A DNA stretch of 64,000 bases. Origin: Hypericibacter terrae (GTDB lineage: Bacteria; Pseudomonadota; Alphaproteobacteria; Dongiales; Dongiaceae). The stretch is taken from the NCBI RefSeq assembly GCF_008728855.1, contig NZ_CP042906.1:558001-622000 (forward strand), given 5' to 3'. Below are positions 1 through 9,168 of this stretch, one piece after another. Under the pieces are notes generated by a model. That model was given only the letters and a program-made list of their open reading frames with translations. It had not been told where the DNA came from and made no database searches. Position 1 is the first letter of the stretch; every line of letters begins with the position of its first letter. The position numbers were made by a program, and so were the translations under genes.

Positions 1-519
1 TCGATGAATCCGACGCTCGTCGTCGGCGACATGTTCACGGTCGCGACCTCGGTCTACAAGAATTCGCCACCCCGGCCGGGCGACGTCGTCGTGGTGAGGA
101 AAGAGGAGGGCGGGCGGAGCTTCGTCAAGCGGGTCGTCGCCGTTGCGGGCGACCGCGTCCAGATGAAGGACGGCCGGCTTTATATCAACGGGGCGATGGT
201 GGAGCGCGAGAAGCTGGGCGACTACAACGATCCGGGAAACGGGACCGGCTCGGCGGTTCTCACGCTCTATCGCGAAACCCTGCCGAATGGCCGCAGCTAT
301 CAGATCGCCGAGCTGTCCGACAAGGAATTCTTCGACAACACGCCGGAGTTCCAGGTGCCGCCCGACCATATCTTCGTGCTCGGCGACAATCGCGACAGCA
401 GCATGGACAGCCGCGCGCCGGGCGAGTTCGGCTTCATCGCGCTCGCTCATGTGGAGGGCCGTGTCGCCAAGATCACGGGGTCGCTGGACTCCAGCCGGAT
501 CGGGATCGAAGTCCAATAG
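1..519 (+). CDS. lepB: Signal peptidase I, C-terminal part (partial)
   Basis: This is the C-terminal catalytic part of signal peptidase I, the membrane-bound Ser/Lys protease that removes signal peptides on the periplasmic face. The reading frame is open at base 1. The first codon is Ser in the context SMNPTL, matching the catalytic Ser-Met-x-Pro-Thr box of family S26, so the N-terminal transmembrane anchor lies outside the window. The general-base Lys is in SFVKRVVAVAGD, and box E is present as GDNRDSSMDSR. An ATG at 4 exists but would exclude the catalytic Ser, so it is not a real start. In many proteobacteria lepB precedes rnc and era; upstream context is not visible here. Confidence 0.95.
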   Translation, partial: SMNPTLVVGDMFTVATSVYKNSPPRPGDVVVVRKEEGGRSFVKRVVAVAGDRVQMKDGRLYINGAMVEREKLGDYNDPGNGTGSAVLTLYRETLPNGRSYQIAELSDKEFFDNTPEFQVPPDHIFVLGDNRDSSMDSRAPGEFGFIALAHVEGRVAKITGSLDSSRIGIEVQ

Positions 520-558
520 CGCTCGCCCCGGGCTCGGCGCGACCTTCTCTCGCCGCCC

Positions 559-1125
559 TCAGATCAGCGCGAACGCGATCTGCGACAGGATCAGCATGAT
601 GACCAACTGCAGGACCGACAATCCGGCCGAGAGGGGCATGCTGACGTTGAGCGCCACCCGGGCGACGAACCAGGCATAGACGAACAGAAGCACCAGCTGC
701 GCGAAGAACAGGAGATTGACCAGGCCATCGGGCAGGATGCCCAACCAGAGCAGCAAGGCGAGGAGGAGGGAGAGCGGGCTGATGACGGCAGAGGTCCAGT
801 TCGAGACCGCGATATACCCCAGGACTTCGCGCTCGCGGCCCAGGAGCGGCGCCAGCCCCAGCATGAGGAACGGAAAGATGGCCCAGCCGATCGCGTAGGT
901 CGTGATCTCCGCGCCCAGGATCTGCCAGAGCGGCGCCGTCGATTGCGACAGATGCGCCAGGATGCCGAAATTGATCAGATCGAGCGGATAGAGCAGCGGC
1001 GCCAGCAGGAAGGAGCGCCAGGCGCCCGTGGGGCTGCGGTTGATCCAGTCGAGGCCGCGCCGGTCGCCCAGCAACAGCCGCCAAGCGCCATAGGCGCCAT
1101 GCAGAACCTCGTCGCGGGTCAGCAT
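559..1125 (-). CDS. Yip1-like multi-pass membrane protein
   Basis: A 188-aa integral membrane protein with about five hydrophobic helices and a short cytoplasmic N-terminus containing LTRDEVLHGAYGAWRLLLGD. The overall pattern resembles bacterial proteins of the Yip1 family, whose function is not established. The ATG at 1125 is preferred: it lies 13 bases past the dapE stop on the same strand, whereas the longer start at 1176 would overlap dapE and add a polar, arginine-rich segment. It is probably co-transcribed with dapD-dapE. Function is unassigned; the family call rests on topology and general resemblance only. Confidence 0.7.
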   Translation of the reverse strand: MLTRDEVLHGAYGAWRLLLGDRRGLDWINRSPTGAWRSFLLAPLLYPLDLINFGILAHLSQSTAPLWQILGAEITTYAIGWAIFPFLMLGLAPLLGREREVLGYIAVSNWTSAVISPLSLLLALLLWLGILPDGLVNLLFFAQLVLLFVYAWFVARVALNVSMPLSAGLSVLQLVIMLILSQIAFALI

Positions 1126-1138
1126 GAGCGGTAGGGCA

Positions 1139-2304
1139 TCAGGGGGCCGGGAAGTAACCCTCGAGCACGCCCTCATAGATGCGCGTCAGCGTCTCGAGAT
1201 CCTGGACCGGCACGCGCTCGTCGACCTTGTGCATGGTGCTGCCCGCCAGGCCGAACTCCGCGACCGGGCAGAAATCCTTGATGAAGCGCGCGTCGGAGGT
1301 GCCGCCCGTGGTGCTGAGCTCGGGCGTCAGGCCGGTCTCGCGCGCGACCGCCCTGGCGATCAGGTCGGAGAGCGGGCCCGGCGGCGTCAGGAAGGATTCG
1401 CCGCTGACATGGATGCGCAGCTCGTAATTTGCGCCCGAGCCGGTGCAGACCGCCCGCAGCCAGTGCTCGATCGAGGCCGAGCTGTGGCGGTCGTTGAAGC
1501 GGATATTGAAGACCGCGCGCGCTTCGGCCGGGATCACGTTGGTCGCGGGATTGCCGACATCGACCGAGACGATCTGCAGGGTCGAGGGTTGAAAATGCTC
1601 GCTGCCCTTGTCCAAAGGCTCCGCGATCAACCTGTTCAGGATGCCGACCAGGCGATGGACCGGATTGTCGGCCAGGTGCGGATAGGCCGAATGGCCCTGC
1701 ACGCCCTTGACCGTCAGCCAGCCGCTCATGCTGCCGCGCCGGCCGATCTTGATCATCTGTCCCAGCCGCTCGGGATTGGTGGGCTCGCCGACGATGCAGG
1801 CATCGAGCGTTTCGCCGCGTTCCTTGAGCCAGCCCAGCACCGGCTTGGTACCGTTGACCGAAGGTCCTTCCTCGTCGCCGGTGATGAGGAGGCTGATCGA
1901 GCCATCGAGCCGGCTCTTGCGCTTCGCCAGGAAGCGCGAGGCGGCGGCAGCAAAGGCGCCGATCGCGCCCTTCATGTCGGCGGCACCCCGGCCGATCAGC
2001 TCGCCATCGATGACGGCCGCGTCATAGGGATCGACGCGCCAATGATCCTTGTTGCCGTGCGGCACGACGTCGGTATGGCCGGCGAAGCAGAAATTGCGGC
2101 CGCTCTTGCCGAAGCGGGCATAGAGATTCTCGACGCGCGGGCTGTCGTTCAGCGCGAAGGGCAGGCGATGGCAATCGAAGCCGAGCGGCGTCAGCGCCGC
2201 CTCGAGCACGCTCAGGGCGCCCGCATCGGCCGGCGTCACGCTGGGGCAGCGGATCAGGGCCTGGGTGAGCGCGAGCGGGTCGAGGGGTGCCGGTGTCGTC
2301 AGGA

Positions 2305-2308
<4 letters not shown>
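1139..2308 (-). CDS. dapE: Succinyl-diaminopimelate desuccinylase
   Basis: DapE hydrolyses N-succinyl-LL-2,6-diaminopimelate to LL-diaminopimelate in the succinylase branch of lysine and peptidoglycan synthesis. It is an M20 di-zinc hydrolase: metal ligands are visible in [11 protein letters not shown] (His), GRGAADMKG (bridging Asp), TGDEEGPS (catalytic and metal Glu) and GSTMHKVDE (His). The dimerisation domain lies between roughly residues 175 and 290. About 389 aa is normal for the family. No ATG, GTG or TTG occurs in frame near the expected N-terminus; the family homology begins at [18 protein letters not shown], so a CTG at 2308, overlapping the dapD TGA, is the best candidate start, with CTG at 2302 as an alternative. 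Translational coupling to dapD is likely. Confidence 0.9.
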
Positions 2309-3162
<854 letters not shown>

Positions 3163-3261
3163 CGGGAAGGTCCGTCCTTCAAGGATAGGGGGCCCGTGGG
3201 CCGCGAAAACGGCCCCGAAGATGGGGCAGCGCCGCTCGGCCTGTCAACCTGGCAACCTCTC

Positions 3262-3452
3262 TTTCCTCTCCGCCCGCGCAGCGGGAGGAGAGGGATGCGA
3301 AGGCTTAGTCGGAGCGAAGCGGAGACTTAGCCGGAGCTGGGAGAGGTGGGCCACTTCCTGCGCATATCACCCTCTCCCAGCTTCGGCTAGGGCTCGACTT
3401 CGTCTCGCCCAAGCCTGCGCAACCCTCCCCCTCATGAATGAGGGGGAGGAAA
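3262..3452. repeat. GC-rich inverted-repeat element in intergenic space
   Basis: The 383-bp gap between dapD and the catalase gene holds two imperfect inverted arms of about 90 bases (about 3262-3350 and 3362-3452). Each contains a smaller palindrome: CTCTCC...GGAGAG near 3266-3292 and CCTCCCCCTCAT/ATGAGGGGGAGG near 3423-3449. The arms share the ordered blocks GCGAAGGCTTAG, GGAGCGAAGCGGAGAC and AGCTGGGAGAGG in opposite orientation. No protein is likely here. It resembles a palindromic intergenic repeat or small non-autonomous element; related GC-rich elements occur near 17.5 and 46.2 kb. Confidence 0.65.
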
Positions 3453-3545
3453 GAAATGCAGGTGCTCAAGACCAAAAATGGAAACGGCGGGCGATCCAGG
3501 CCGGACCGCTCGCCGTTCGTTGTCGTCGGGCCGTTTCTCCGAGGT

Positions 3546-5018
3546 CTATTCGGCGGCGCTCTTCTTGCCCGTGAGCCCCAGCCGCTGGGCCACGCCCTCG
3601 CCATAGCGCGGGTCGGCCTTGGTGAAATGCTCGATCTGCCGGCGCTGGATCGCCTCCGGCACGGTCTGCATGGCGCCCGCGATATTGTCCATGAGCGCCT
3701 TGCGCTGGGCCTCGGTCATGAGGCGGAACAAGGCCCCCGGCTGGCTGTAATCGTCGTTGCCGATACGATGATTGTAACGATCGGCATCGCCCGAGATCTT
3801 GAGCGGCGGCTCCTTCACCGACGGGTCCTCGACCGGCCCGCCGAAGGAGTTGGGTTCGTAATTGACCGAGCCGCCGCCATTCTCGTCGAAGCGCATCTGG
3901 CCGTCGCGGTGATAGCTGTGGACCGGCACGCGCGGCCGGTTGACCGGCAGGCTGTCATGATTGATGCCGAGCCGGTAACGATGCGCGTCGGCATAGGAGA
4001 AGATGCGGAACTGCAGCATCTTGTCGGGGCTGTGGCTGATGCCCGGCACGACATTGGCCGGCGAGAAGCCCGACTGCTCGACCTCCGCATGGTAGTTCTC
4101 CGGATTCCGGTTGAGCTCCATCACGCCCACTTCGATCAGCGGATAGTCCTTGTGCGGCCACACCTTGGTGAGGTCGAAGGGGTTGTAGGGCGTCTTCTCG
4201 GCGTCGGCCTCGGGCATGATCTGTACCTCGACCCGCCATTTCGGGAAGTCCTTGCGCTCGATCGCCTCGAACAGGTCGCGCTGGTTGGATTCGCGGTCGT
4301 TGGCGATGATCGCCGCCGCTTCCTCGTTGGTCAGGTTCTGGATGCCTTGCAGCGTCTTGAAATGGAATTTGACCCAGTGACGTTCGTTCCTGGCGTTGAT
4401 GAAGCTGTAGGTGTGCGAGCCGAAGCCATGCACATGGCGCAGGCTCTTCGGGATGCCGCGGTCGGAGAACAGGATCGTGACCTGATGCAGGCTCTCCGGG
4501 CTCAAGGACCAGAAATCCCACATCGCCGTCGGGTTGCGCAGGTTGGTCTTGGGGTCGCGCTTCTGGGTCCGGATGAAATCCGGGAACTTGAAGGGGTCGC
4601 GCACGAAGAAGACCGGCGTGTTGTTGCCGACCAGATCCCAATTGCCTTCGTCGGTATAGAATTTCAGCGCGAAGCCGCGCACGTCGCGCTCGGCGTCGGC
4701 GGCCCCGCGCTCGCCGGCGACGGTCGAGAAGCGCAGGAACATCGGCGTTTCCTTGCCGACCTGGGCGAAGATCCTGGCCTTGGTGTAGCGGGTGATGTCC
4801 TTGGTCACTTTGAAGGTGCCGTAGGCGGCCGAACCCTTGGCATGGACGACGCGCTCGGGGATCCGCTCGCGATTGAAATGGGCATGCTTCTCGAACAGCT
4901 GCCAGTCCTGCACCAACAGGGGCCCGCGCGGACCCGCGGTGAGGCTGTTCTGATTGTCGGGGACCGGAATGCCGGCGCCGGTGGTCAGGGTCGGGGGCTT
5001 CGTGGGTGTTTTCGCCAT
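3546..5018 (-). CDS. katA: Monofunctional haem catalase (clade 3)
   Basis: A small-subunit haem catalase that dismutates hydrogen peroxide to water and oxygen in the cytoplasm. The active-site His is in [13 protein letters not shown] and the Asn in [15 protein letters not shown]. The proximal haem-ligand Tyr is in [14 protein letters not shown]. At about 490 aa it matches clade-3 catalases. The ATG at 5018 is chosen because it starts [16 protein letters not shown], follows the family N-terminus, and has GGAGAGG about 10 bases upstream; the longer frame to 5123 is not family-like. It stands alone between an intergenic repeat and a nucleotidase gene. No OxyR gene is seen in the window. Confidence 0.95.
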   Translation of the reverse strand: MAKTPTKPPTLTTGAGIPVPDNQNSLTAGPRGPLLVQDWQLFEKHAHFNRERIPERVVHAKGSAAYGTFKVTKDITRYTKARIFAQVGKETPMFLRFSTVAGERGAADAERDVRGFALKFYTDEGNWDLVGNNTPVFFVRDPFKFPDFIRTQKRDPKTNLRNPTAMWDFWSLSPESLHQVTILFSDRGIPKSLRHVHGFGSHTYSFINARNERHWVKFHFKTLQGIQNLTNEEAAAIIANDRESNQRDLFEAIERKDFPKWRVEVQIMPEADAEKTPYNPFDLTKVWPHKDYPLIEVGVMELNRNPENYHAEVEQSGFSPANVVPGISHSPDKMLQFRIFSYADAHRYRLGINHDSLPVNRPRVPVHSYHRDGQMRFDENGGGSVNYEPNSFGGPVEDPSVKEPPLKISGDADRYNHRIGNDDYSQPGALFRLMTEAQRKALMDNIAGAMQTVPEAIQRRQIEHFTKADPRYGEGVAQRLGLTGKKSAAE

Positions 5019-5213
5019 GGGATTTTGCCTCTCCAGAGGGGGACCGAAGGGAGCGTTCGGGGAAAATCTAGAAGGCCGTCCCCGGCGGCACCTAGGACTA
5101 TGGTTTAAGGCCTGCCCGACCATTGCAGAAACCGATTGTTCCGATTTCTTTGATCGTTCCCTTCGATCAATCGCGGCAAGCCGGGTTCGGCGGCAAAGCC
5201 TCCGCGGCTGCCG

Positions 5214-5978
5214 TCAGCGCGGCGGCAGCTTGTCGACGATCTCCACCAGCCAGCCGGCGAGATCGTCCGTCACATGATGGATGTGCGCCGCATCGCGGCC
5301 GGCCTGGGCCCAGGGCGAATCGGTGCGCACCAGCACCGTGACCATGCCCATGGCCGCCGCCGGTTCCAGATTCTGCGGCAGGTCCTCGAACAGGGCCGCG
5401 CGCGCCGGCTCGATGCCGTGGCGTTCGATCAGCGCGCGATAGCTCGATTCCTTCGGCTTCGGCTCGAAATTGCCGGCGACGATGTCGAAGATGTCCGAGA
5501 AATGCTCGCGCACGCCGAGCCGGTCCATCACGCGCTCCGCATGAGCGACCGAGCCGTTGGTGTAGATCAGCTTGCGACCCGGGAGCTTCGCCAGGGCGCC
5601 GGCCAAGGTCGGGCTCGGCTGCACCGGCGAGACGTCGATCGCATGGACGAACTCGAGATAGTGATGCGGATCGACCCCATGGCGCAGCATCAGCCCGTTC
5701 ATCGTCGTGCCGTACTCCTGGAAATACTGCTTCTGCAACCGATGGGCCTGCTCGGCATCGAGATTGAGATGCTGGGCCACATAGGCGCCGATCAGCCGCT
5801 CCACCTGATCGAACAGCCGGCAACTCGCCGGATAGAGCGTGTTGTCGAGATCGAAGATCCAGGTATCGACATGATCGAATCCGGCGGATCCGGAACGGTC
5901 CGCCGGGACCGGCACGGCCGCAGTCTCTGGCATGGGGCTCATGGCTGGCAACATGGCCATGGCGCGGCTGGCGCGCAA
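5214..5978 (-). CDS. HAD-family pyrimidine 5'-nucleotidase
   Basis: A haloacid-dehalogenase-superfamily phosphatase of the pyrimidine 5'-nucleotidase type, probably dephosphorylating UMP/CMP or similar monophosphates in the cytosol. Motif I is FDLDNTLYP (nucleophile and acid Asp), motif II is IYTNGS, the motif III Lys lies in NFEPKPKESS, and motif IV is ALFEDLPQNL. About 254 aa with the longest start; several Met codons at residues 7, 9, 13 and 16 make the true start uncertain, and the family core begins at FDHVDTWIFDLDNT. In alphaproteobacteria this gene is often found near dapD-dapE-argB, as here. Confidence 0.85.
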   Translation of the reverse strand: MRASRAMAMLPAMSPMPETAAVPVPADRSGSAGFDHVDTWIFDLDNTLYPASCRLFDQVERLIGAYVAQHLNLDAEQAHRLQKQYFQEYGTTMNGLMLRHGVDPHHYLEFVHAIDVSPVQPSPTLAGALAKLPGRKLIYTNGSVAHAERVMDRLGVREHFSDIFDIVAGNFEPKPKESSYRALIERHGIEPARAALFEDLPQNLEPAAAMGMVTVLVRTDSPWAQAGRDAAHIHHVTDDLAGWLVEIVDKLPPR

Positions 5979-6020
5979 GCCCCTTGCCGCCGCGCCCGCC
6001 GGGCGGGCTTCGCGGTCGCG

Positions 6021-6185
6021 CTAATGCTTCGAGCCGGGGCCTTCCCCACCCATCATGTGGTGGTGAGGGGCCCGATTATAGCTATCACTGTCGAACGCGT
6101 CGGAACTGCAGGCAGCGAGGCCGCTCGACAGGAGCCCGGCCAGAAGCAGGAAGCCGAAGGTCAAACCCCTGTATCTGCACAGCAC
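6021..6185 (-). CDS. Small lipoprotein 1 (54 aa)
   Basis: A very short predicted lipoprotein. A GTG at 6185 is preceded by GGGAGG at good spacing. The product starts with LCRYRG, has a hydrophobic stretch LTFGFLLLAGLLSSGL and a lipobox ending LAAC, leaving a mature peptide of about 30 residues with a HHHMMGGEGPGSKH tail. An ATG at 6239 in frame would add 18 residues but has no comparable ribosome binding site. It is the last of five consecutive small lipoprotein genes on this strand. Function unknown; the His/Met-rich tail could bind metal, which is speculation. Confidence 0.6.
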   Translation of the reverse strand: MLCRYRGLTFGFLLLAGLLSSGLAACSSDAFDSDSYNRAPHHHMMGGEGPGSKH

Positions 6186-6272
6186 GGCACCTCCCTTCGG
6201 CAGCGGTCGCCGCCACCCGAACGATTGTGACCCCGGCATTTCAGATGGGCGGCCGGCGACGGCGGTGCAAGG

Positions 6273-6422
6273 CTAGGCGTGACTCCCGCGCGAATGCGGT
6301 TCGGATGTCGGGTTCCACCCGCCATTGTCGTGATGACTGCCGGTATTGCAGGCGCTGAGCCCGCCGAGCAAAAGCCCGGCGAACAGAATCAGGGCGAGGG
6401 CCGGCCCGGTGAATCGACGCAT
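6273..6422 (-). CDS. Small lipoprotein 2 (49 aa)
   Basis: A 49-codon frame starting at ATG 6422 with MRRFTGPALALILFAG, a positively charged n-region, a hydrophobic core and a lipobox LSAC (Cys25). The mature part is about 25 residues, NTGSHHDNGGWNP and a Ser/His-rich end. A purine-rich GAAGGAA lies upstream. The signal peptide resembles that of small lipoprotein 1, suggesting paralogy. It is too short for most automatic gene finders. No function is recognised. Confidence 0.6.
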   Translation of the reverse strand: MRRFTGPALALILFAGLLLGGLSACNTGSHHDNGGWNPTSEPHSRGSHA

Positions 6423-6573
6423 GATGGGATGTTCCTTCGGTCGCGATCGCCGCCGACCCCGGGAAACGAGGTCCGCCGATCAAGGTGACGCGACCCCATA
6501 ACGACGCACAGACGGGATGCGTTCCCGCGCGCCCCCTTGCCCGGGATTCGGACGCGACCTTGGGAGCGCCCCC

Positions 6574-6699
6574 TCAGTCGCTCAGATCGCCGCGGATACC
6601 GTGGCTGGGGCTGGCGTAATACTCCCTTTCGCTCGTGCAGCCGGGCAGGACCGCGGCGAACAAGGCGAGAGTCAGGAGGAAGGCGGCAATCCGTTTCAT
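6574..6699 (-). CDS. Small lipoprotein 3 (41 aa)
   Basis: A 41-codon frame starting at ATG 6699, preceded by GGGAGA. It begins MKRIAAFLLTLALFAAVLPG followed by the lipobox Cys21, so the mature lipopeptide would be only about 21 residues (CTSEREYYASPSHGIRGDLS and a final Asp). The clean signal-peptide-plus-lipobox layout and its position in the series of five support it as a real gene. No function is recognised. Peptides of this size anchored in the outer membrane resemble entericidin-like lipoproteins in layout only. Confidence 0.55.
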   Translation of the reverse strand: MKRIAAFLLTLALFAAVLPGCTSEREYYASPSHGIRGDLSD

Positions 6700-6835
6700 G
6701 GGTGCTCTCCCGGACGCTGGGCCGTTCTGGGGAGTTCTGCAATGCGACGGCATAGGATTTCATGCATAGCGCATCACCCGGTGCAAGCGGAGCCAGAAGG
6801 CCTCCTGCGGCTATGGTTGCGGGGCGAGGTGCCGG

Positions 6836-6982
6836 TTAATAACCGCCGCCCATGCCACCACCCATGCCGCTGCCGCCGTTTTCCTGTGTCTGACTATGCT
6901 GGTCGGTCGTGGGTTTGCTGACGCAGGCACCGGTGCCGGCCAGCATGAGCATCAGCAACGCGCAGAGGACAAGCTGCTTCAT
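6836..6982 (-). CDS. Small lipoprotein 4 (48 aa), Gly/Met-rich tail
   Basis: A 48-codon frame from ATG 6982 with GGAGGCGGCG just upstream. It starts MKQLVLCALLMLMLAGTGAC, a signal peptide ending in lipobox Cys20. The mature part reads VSKPTTDQHSQTQENGG and then a GSGMGGGMGGGY tail. It is closely similar in layout to small lipoprotein 5 (Cys20, K-P-x-x-x-Q, Gly-rich end with aromatic last residue), and their upstream regions also share a motif, so the two look like a tandem duplication. Function unknown. Confidence 0.6.
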   Translation of the reverse strand: MKQLVLCALLMLMLAGTGACVSKPTTDQHSQTQENGGSGMGGGMGGGY

Positions 6983-7101
6983 CGCCGCCTCCTTCCGTCG
7001 ATGAGCGAAACCGATATCGCCTCCTCAGTTCCGGACATGCGACCGCGACATCGAGCGGAAAGGGTGGCGAAGGAACCGCCAAGCCCTTTCCCGAATGCTG
7101 G

Positions 7102-7272
7102 TCAATAGCGACCGCCGCCTCCACCGCCCGAACCGCCACCGCCGCTGCTGCCGCCCCCGCCACCGCCACTGCCGGACTGGGTCTGGACGCTTTGTTCAAC
7201 GGGCTTGTTGGCGCATGCGCTGACACCACTCAAGACGGTCAGCAGCAATGCCAGAACGCCGAGGATCTTCAT
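7102..7272 (-). CDS. Small lipoprotein 5 (56 aa), Gly-rich tail
   Basis: A 56-codon frame from ATG 7272 starting MKILGVLALLLTVLSGVSAC, with lipobox Cys20. The mature part is ANKPVEQSVQTQ followed by about 24 residues that are almost all Gly and Ser, ending RY. It is the first gene of the five-lipoprotein series on the minus strand and the likely duplicate of lipoprotein 4. The 293 bases between it and argB contain no gene I can support, only its upstream region, with CGATATCGC at 7296-7304 and a CCCATG/CATGGG inverted repeat near 7313-7330. Function unknown. Confidence 0.6.
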   Translation of the reverse strand: MKILGVLALLLTVLSGVSACANKPVEQSVQTQSGSGGGGGGSSGGGGSGGGGGGRY

Positions 7273-7565
7273 CGTTGCCTCTTCTCATCGGTGTGCGATA
7301 TCGCGGGTTGCCCCATGATGTCGGACATGGGCCGATGAGGGCTCGGCGCAAGCGGCCCCGCGCGAGGGAAAGCATCAAAGTTCCGTGAGCCGATGGTGAT
7401 GGCCGGACGGTGCCCGATTGGTCTTCGAAACCGCGTGCGCCACGATGGGGGCTGGTGCAGGAGCCCGCGTTCCGGGCCCCACAACCCGGCAGGGCTGCTG
7501 CTGGAATGGCAAACGCTATCCGTTCCGGCCAGACCGTCCTTCGGCGAGAGCGCGGCAGGAGCGGA

Positions 7566-8456
7566 TCAGCCCTGATGGACCAGCGTGCCGAGTCCGTGGG
7601 GCGTGAAGATCTCGAGCAGCAGCGCGTGCGGCACGCGCCCGTCGAGAATGACCGAGGCCTCGACGCCCTTCTCGACCGCGTCGACGCAGGTCTCGAGCTT
7701 CGGGATCATGCCGCCGCTGATGGTGCCGTCGGCCATGAGCTGGCGCACCTGGCTGACGGTCAGGTCCTCGATCAGCTTGCCGGTCTTGTCGAGCACGCCC
7801 GCCACGTCGGTCAGCATCAGCAGGCGCTTGGCCTTGGCTGCCGCCGCGATGGCGCCGGCCGCCGTGTCGGCATTGATGTTGTAGGTGAGGCCGTCGGGGC
7901 CGAAGCCGACCGGGGCGATCACCGGGACGAAATCGGAATTCTGCAGCAGGTCGATCACCTGCGGATTGACCTTCGCCGGCTCGCCGACCAAGCCGATATC
8001 GATCTGCTTGCCGTCCTTCTCGAGGAAATGCCTGCGCGCCTCGATCAGGCCTGCATCCTTGCCCGAGAGACCGATGGCGCTGCCGCCGGCGCTGTTGATG
8101 GCGGCGACGATCTGCTTGTTGATGGTGCCGGCCAGCACCATCTCGACCACCTCGACGGTGGCGGCGTCGGTGACGCGCAGGCCGTCGACGAAGCTGCTCT
8201 TGATCTGCAGCCGGTCGAGCATCTGCCCGATCTGCGGGCCGCCGCCATGGACCACGATCGGATGGATCCCGATCTGCTTCATCAGCACGATGTCCTGGGC
8301 GAAGACCTTGGCCAGCTCGGCATCGACCATGGCGTGCCCGCCATATTTGATGACGAAGCGTTTGCCGGCATAGCGCTGCATATAGGGCAGCGCCTCCGAG
8401 ATCGTGCGCGCGGTGCGCAGCCAGTATTTCGTTTCGCTGAAATTGCTCTGAGACAT
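7566..8456 (-). CDS. argB: Acetylglutamate kinase
   Basis: ArgB phosphorylates N-acetyl-L-glutamate with ATP, the second step of arginine synthesis and usually the feedback-controlled one. The 296-aa protein is an amino-acid kinase: the phosphate-binding Lys/Gly segment is [10 protein letters not shown], the substrate loop is [14 protein letters not shown], and the C-terminal nucleotide region contains [12 protein letters not shown] 8456 gives the typical alphaproteobacterial start [20 protein letters not shown]. It lies directly downstream of engB, with a gap of 11 bases, so it is the last gene of the rpmH-rnpA-yidD-yidC-engB unit, an arrangement common in Rhodospirillales. Confidence 0.96.
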   Translation of the reverse strand: MSQSNFSETKYWLRTARTISEALPYMQRYAGKRFVIKYGGHAMVDAELAKVFAQDIVLMKQIGIHPIVVHGGGPQIGQMLDRLQIKSSFVDGLRVTDAATVEVVEMVLAGTINKQIVAAINSAGGSAIGLSGKDAGLIEARRHFLEKDGKQIDIGLVGEPAKVNPQVIDLLQNSDFVPVIAPVGFGPDGLTYNINADTAAGAIAAAAKAKRLLMLTDVAGVLDKTGKLIEDLTVSQVRQLMADGTISGGMIPKLETCVDAVEKGVEASVILDGRVPHALLLEIFTPHGLGTLVHQG

Positions 8457-8467
8457 GGCGGCGGACT

Positions 8468-9130
8468 TTACCTCAAAGGGGTTGGGCTCGCCAGCGCGGC
8501 GAGCAGCGCGCGCAGGGTGGAAATGCCTTCGCCGGTGACGGCACTGGTGGCAACGAGTTCGGGGTGGGCGGCGGGATGGCGCGCCGCCCGGGCGGCCACC
8601 TGGTCGCGCAGCTCCGCCAGGGCCGCCGGCTTCAGCTTGTCGGCTTTGGTCAACACCACTTGGTAGGATTGCGCGGATTCATCAAGCTGCGACATGACGC
8701 GCTCGTCGATCGGCTTCAGCCCCTGGCGGGCGTCGATCAGCAGCAGGGCGCGGCGCAGGGAGGGCCGGCCCTTGAGATAGAGCGTCGCCAGCCCCTGCCA
8801 TTCCTTGACCTCCTTGCGCGAGGCCTTGGCGTAGCCGTAGCCCGGCATGTCGACGAGCATCAGCCGGCCGCCCAGGCGGAAGAAGTTGATCTGCTGGGTG
8901 CGGCCGGGCGTGTTCGAGGTGCGGGCCAGGGTCTTGCGGCCGGTGAGCGCGTTGATCAGGCTCGACTTGCCGACATTGGAACGGCCGGCGAAGGCGACCT
9001 CGGGCAGGCCGATCGGCGGCAGGATTTCGGGGCTCGTGGCGCCGGCGACGAACTCGCATTCCGCCGCAAACAGCAGCCGGCCGGCTTCGATCGCCTTTTG
9101 ATCGATCTCGTCGGTTGTCCGCTGCGCCAT
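8468..9130 (-). CDS. engB: Ribosome biogenesis GTP-binding protein EngB/YihA
   Basis: An essential TRAFAC-class GTPase acting in 50S subunit assembly. The 220-aa product carries G1 [10 protein letters not shown]3 [11 protein letters not shown]4 TKADK and G5 SAV, with the switch I Thr in SNTPGRTQ. The start ATG at 9130 gives [18 protein letters not shown]. The frame is open far upstream through yidC, but that part is antisense-like noise. It sits between yidC and argB on the same strand, with 38 bp to yidC. Confidence 0.95.
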   Translation of the reverse strand: MAQRTTDEIDQKAIEAGRLLFAAECEFVAGATSPEILPPIGLPEVAFAGRSNVGKSSLINALTGRKTLARTSNTPGRTQQINFFRLGGRLMLVDMPGYGYAKASRKEVKEWQGLATLYLKGRPSLRRALLLIDARQGLKPIDERVMSQLDESAQSYQVVLTKADKLKPAALAELRDQVAARAARHPAAHPELVATSAVTGEGISTLRALLAALASPTPLR

Positions 9131-9168
9131 CCCGGGATCCGGCTGCCTCCGCTTGCGCTCGCGACCGA

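Noticed and set aside
3438-5108. Long plus-strand frame (556 codons) opposite the catalase gene
   Set aside because: It is the antisense of a clear catalase and encodes Arg/Ala-rich sequence with no domain; high GC produces such frames.
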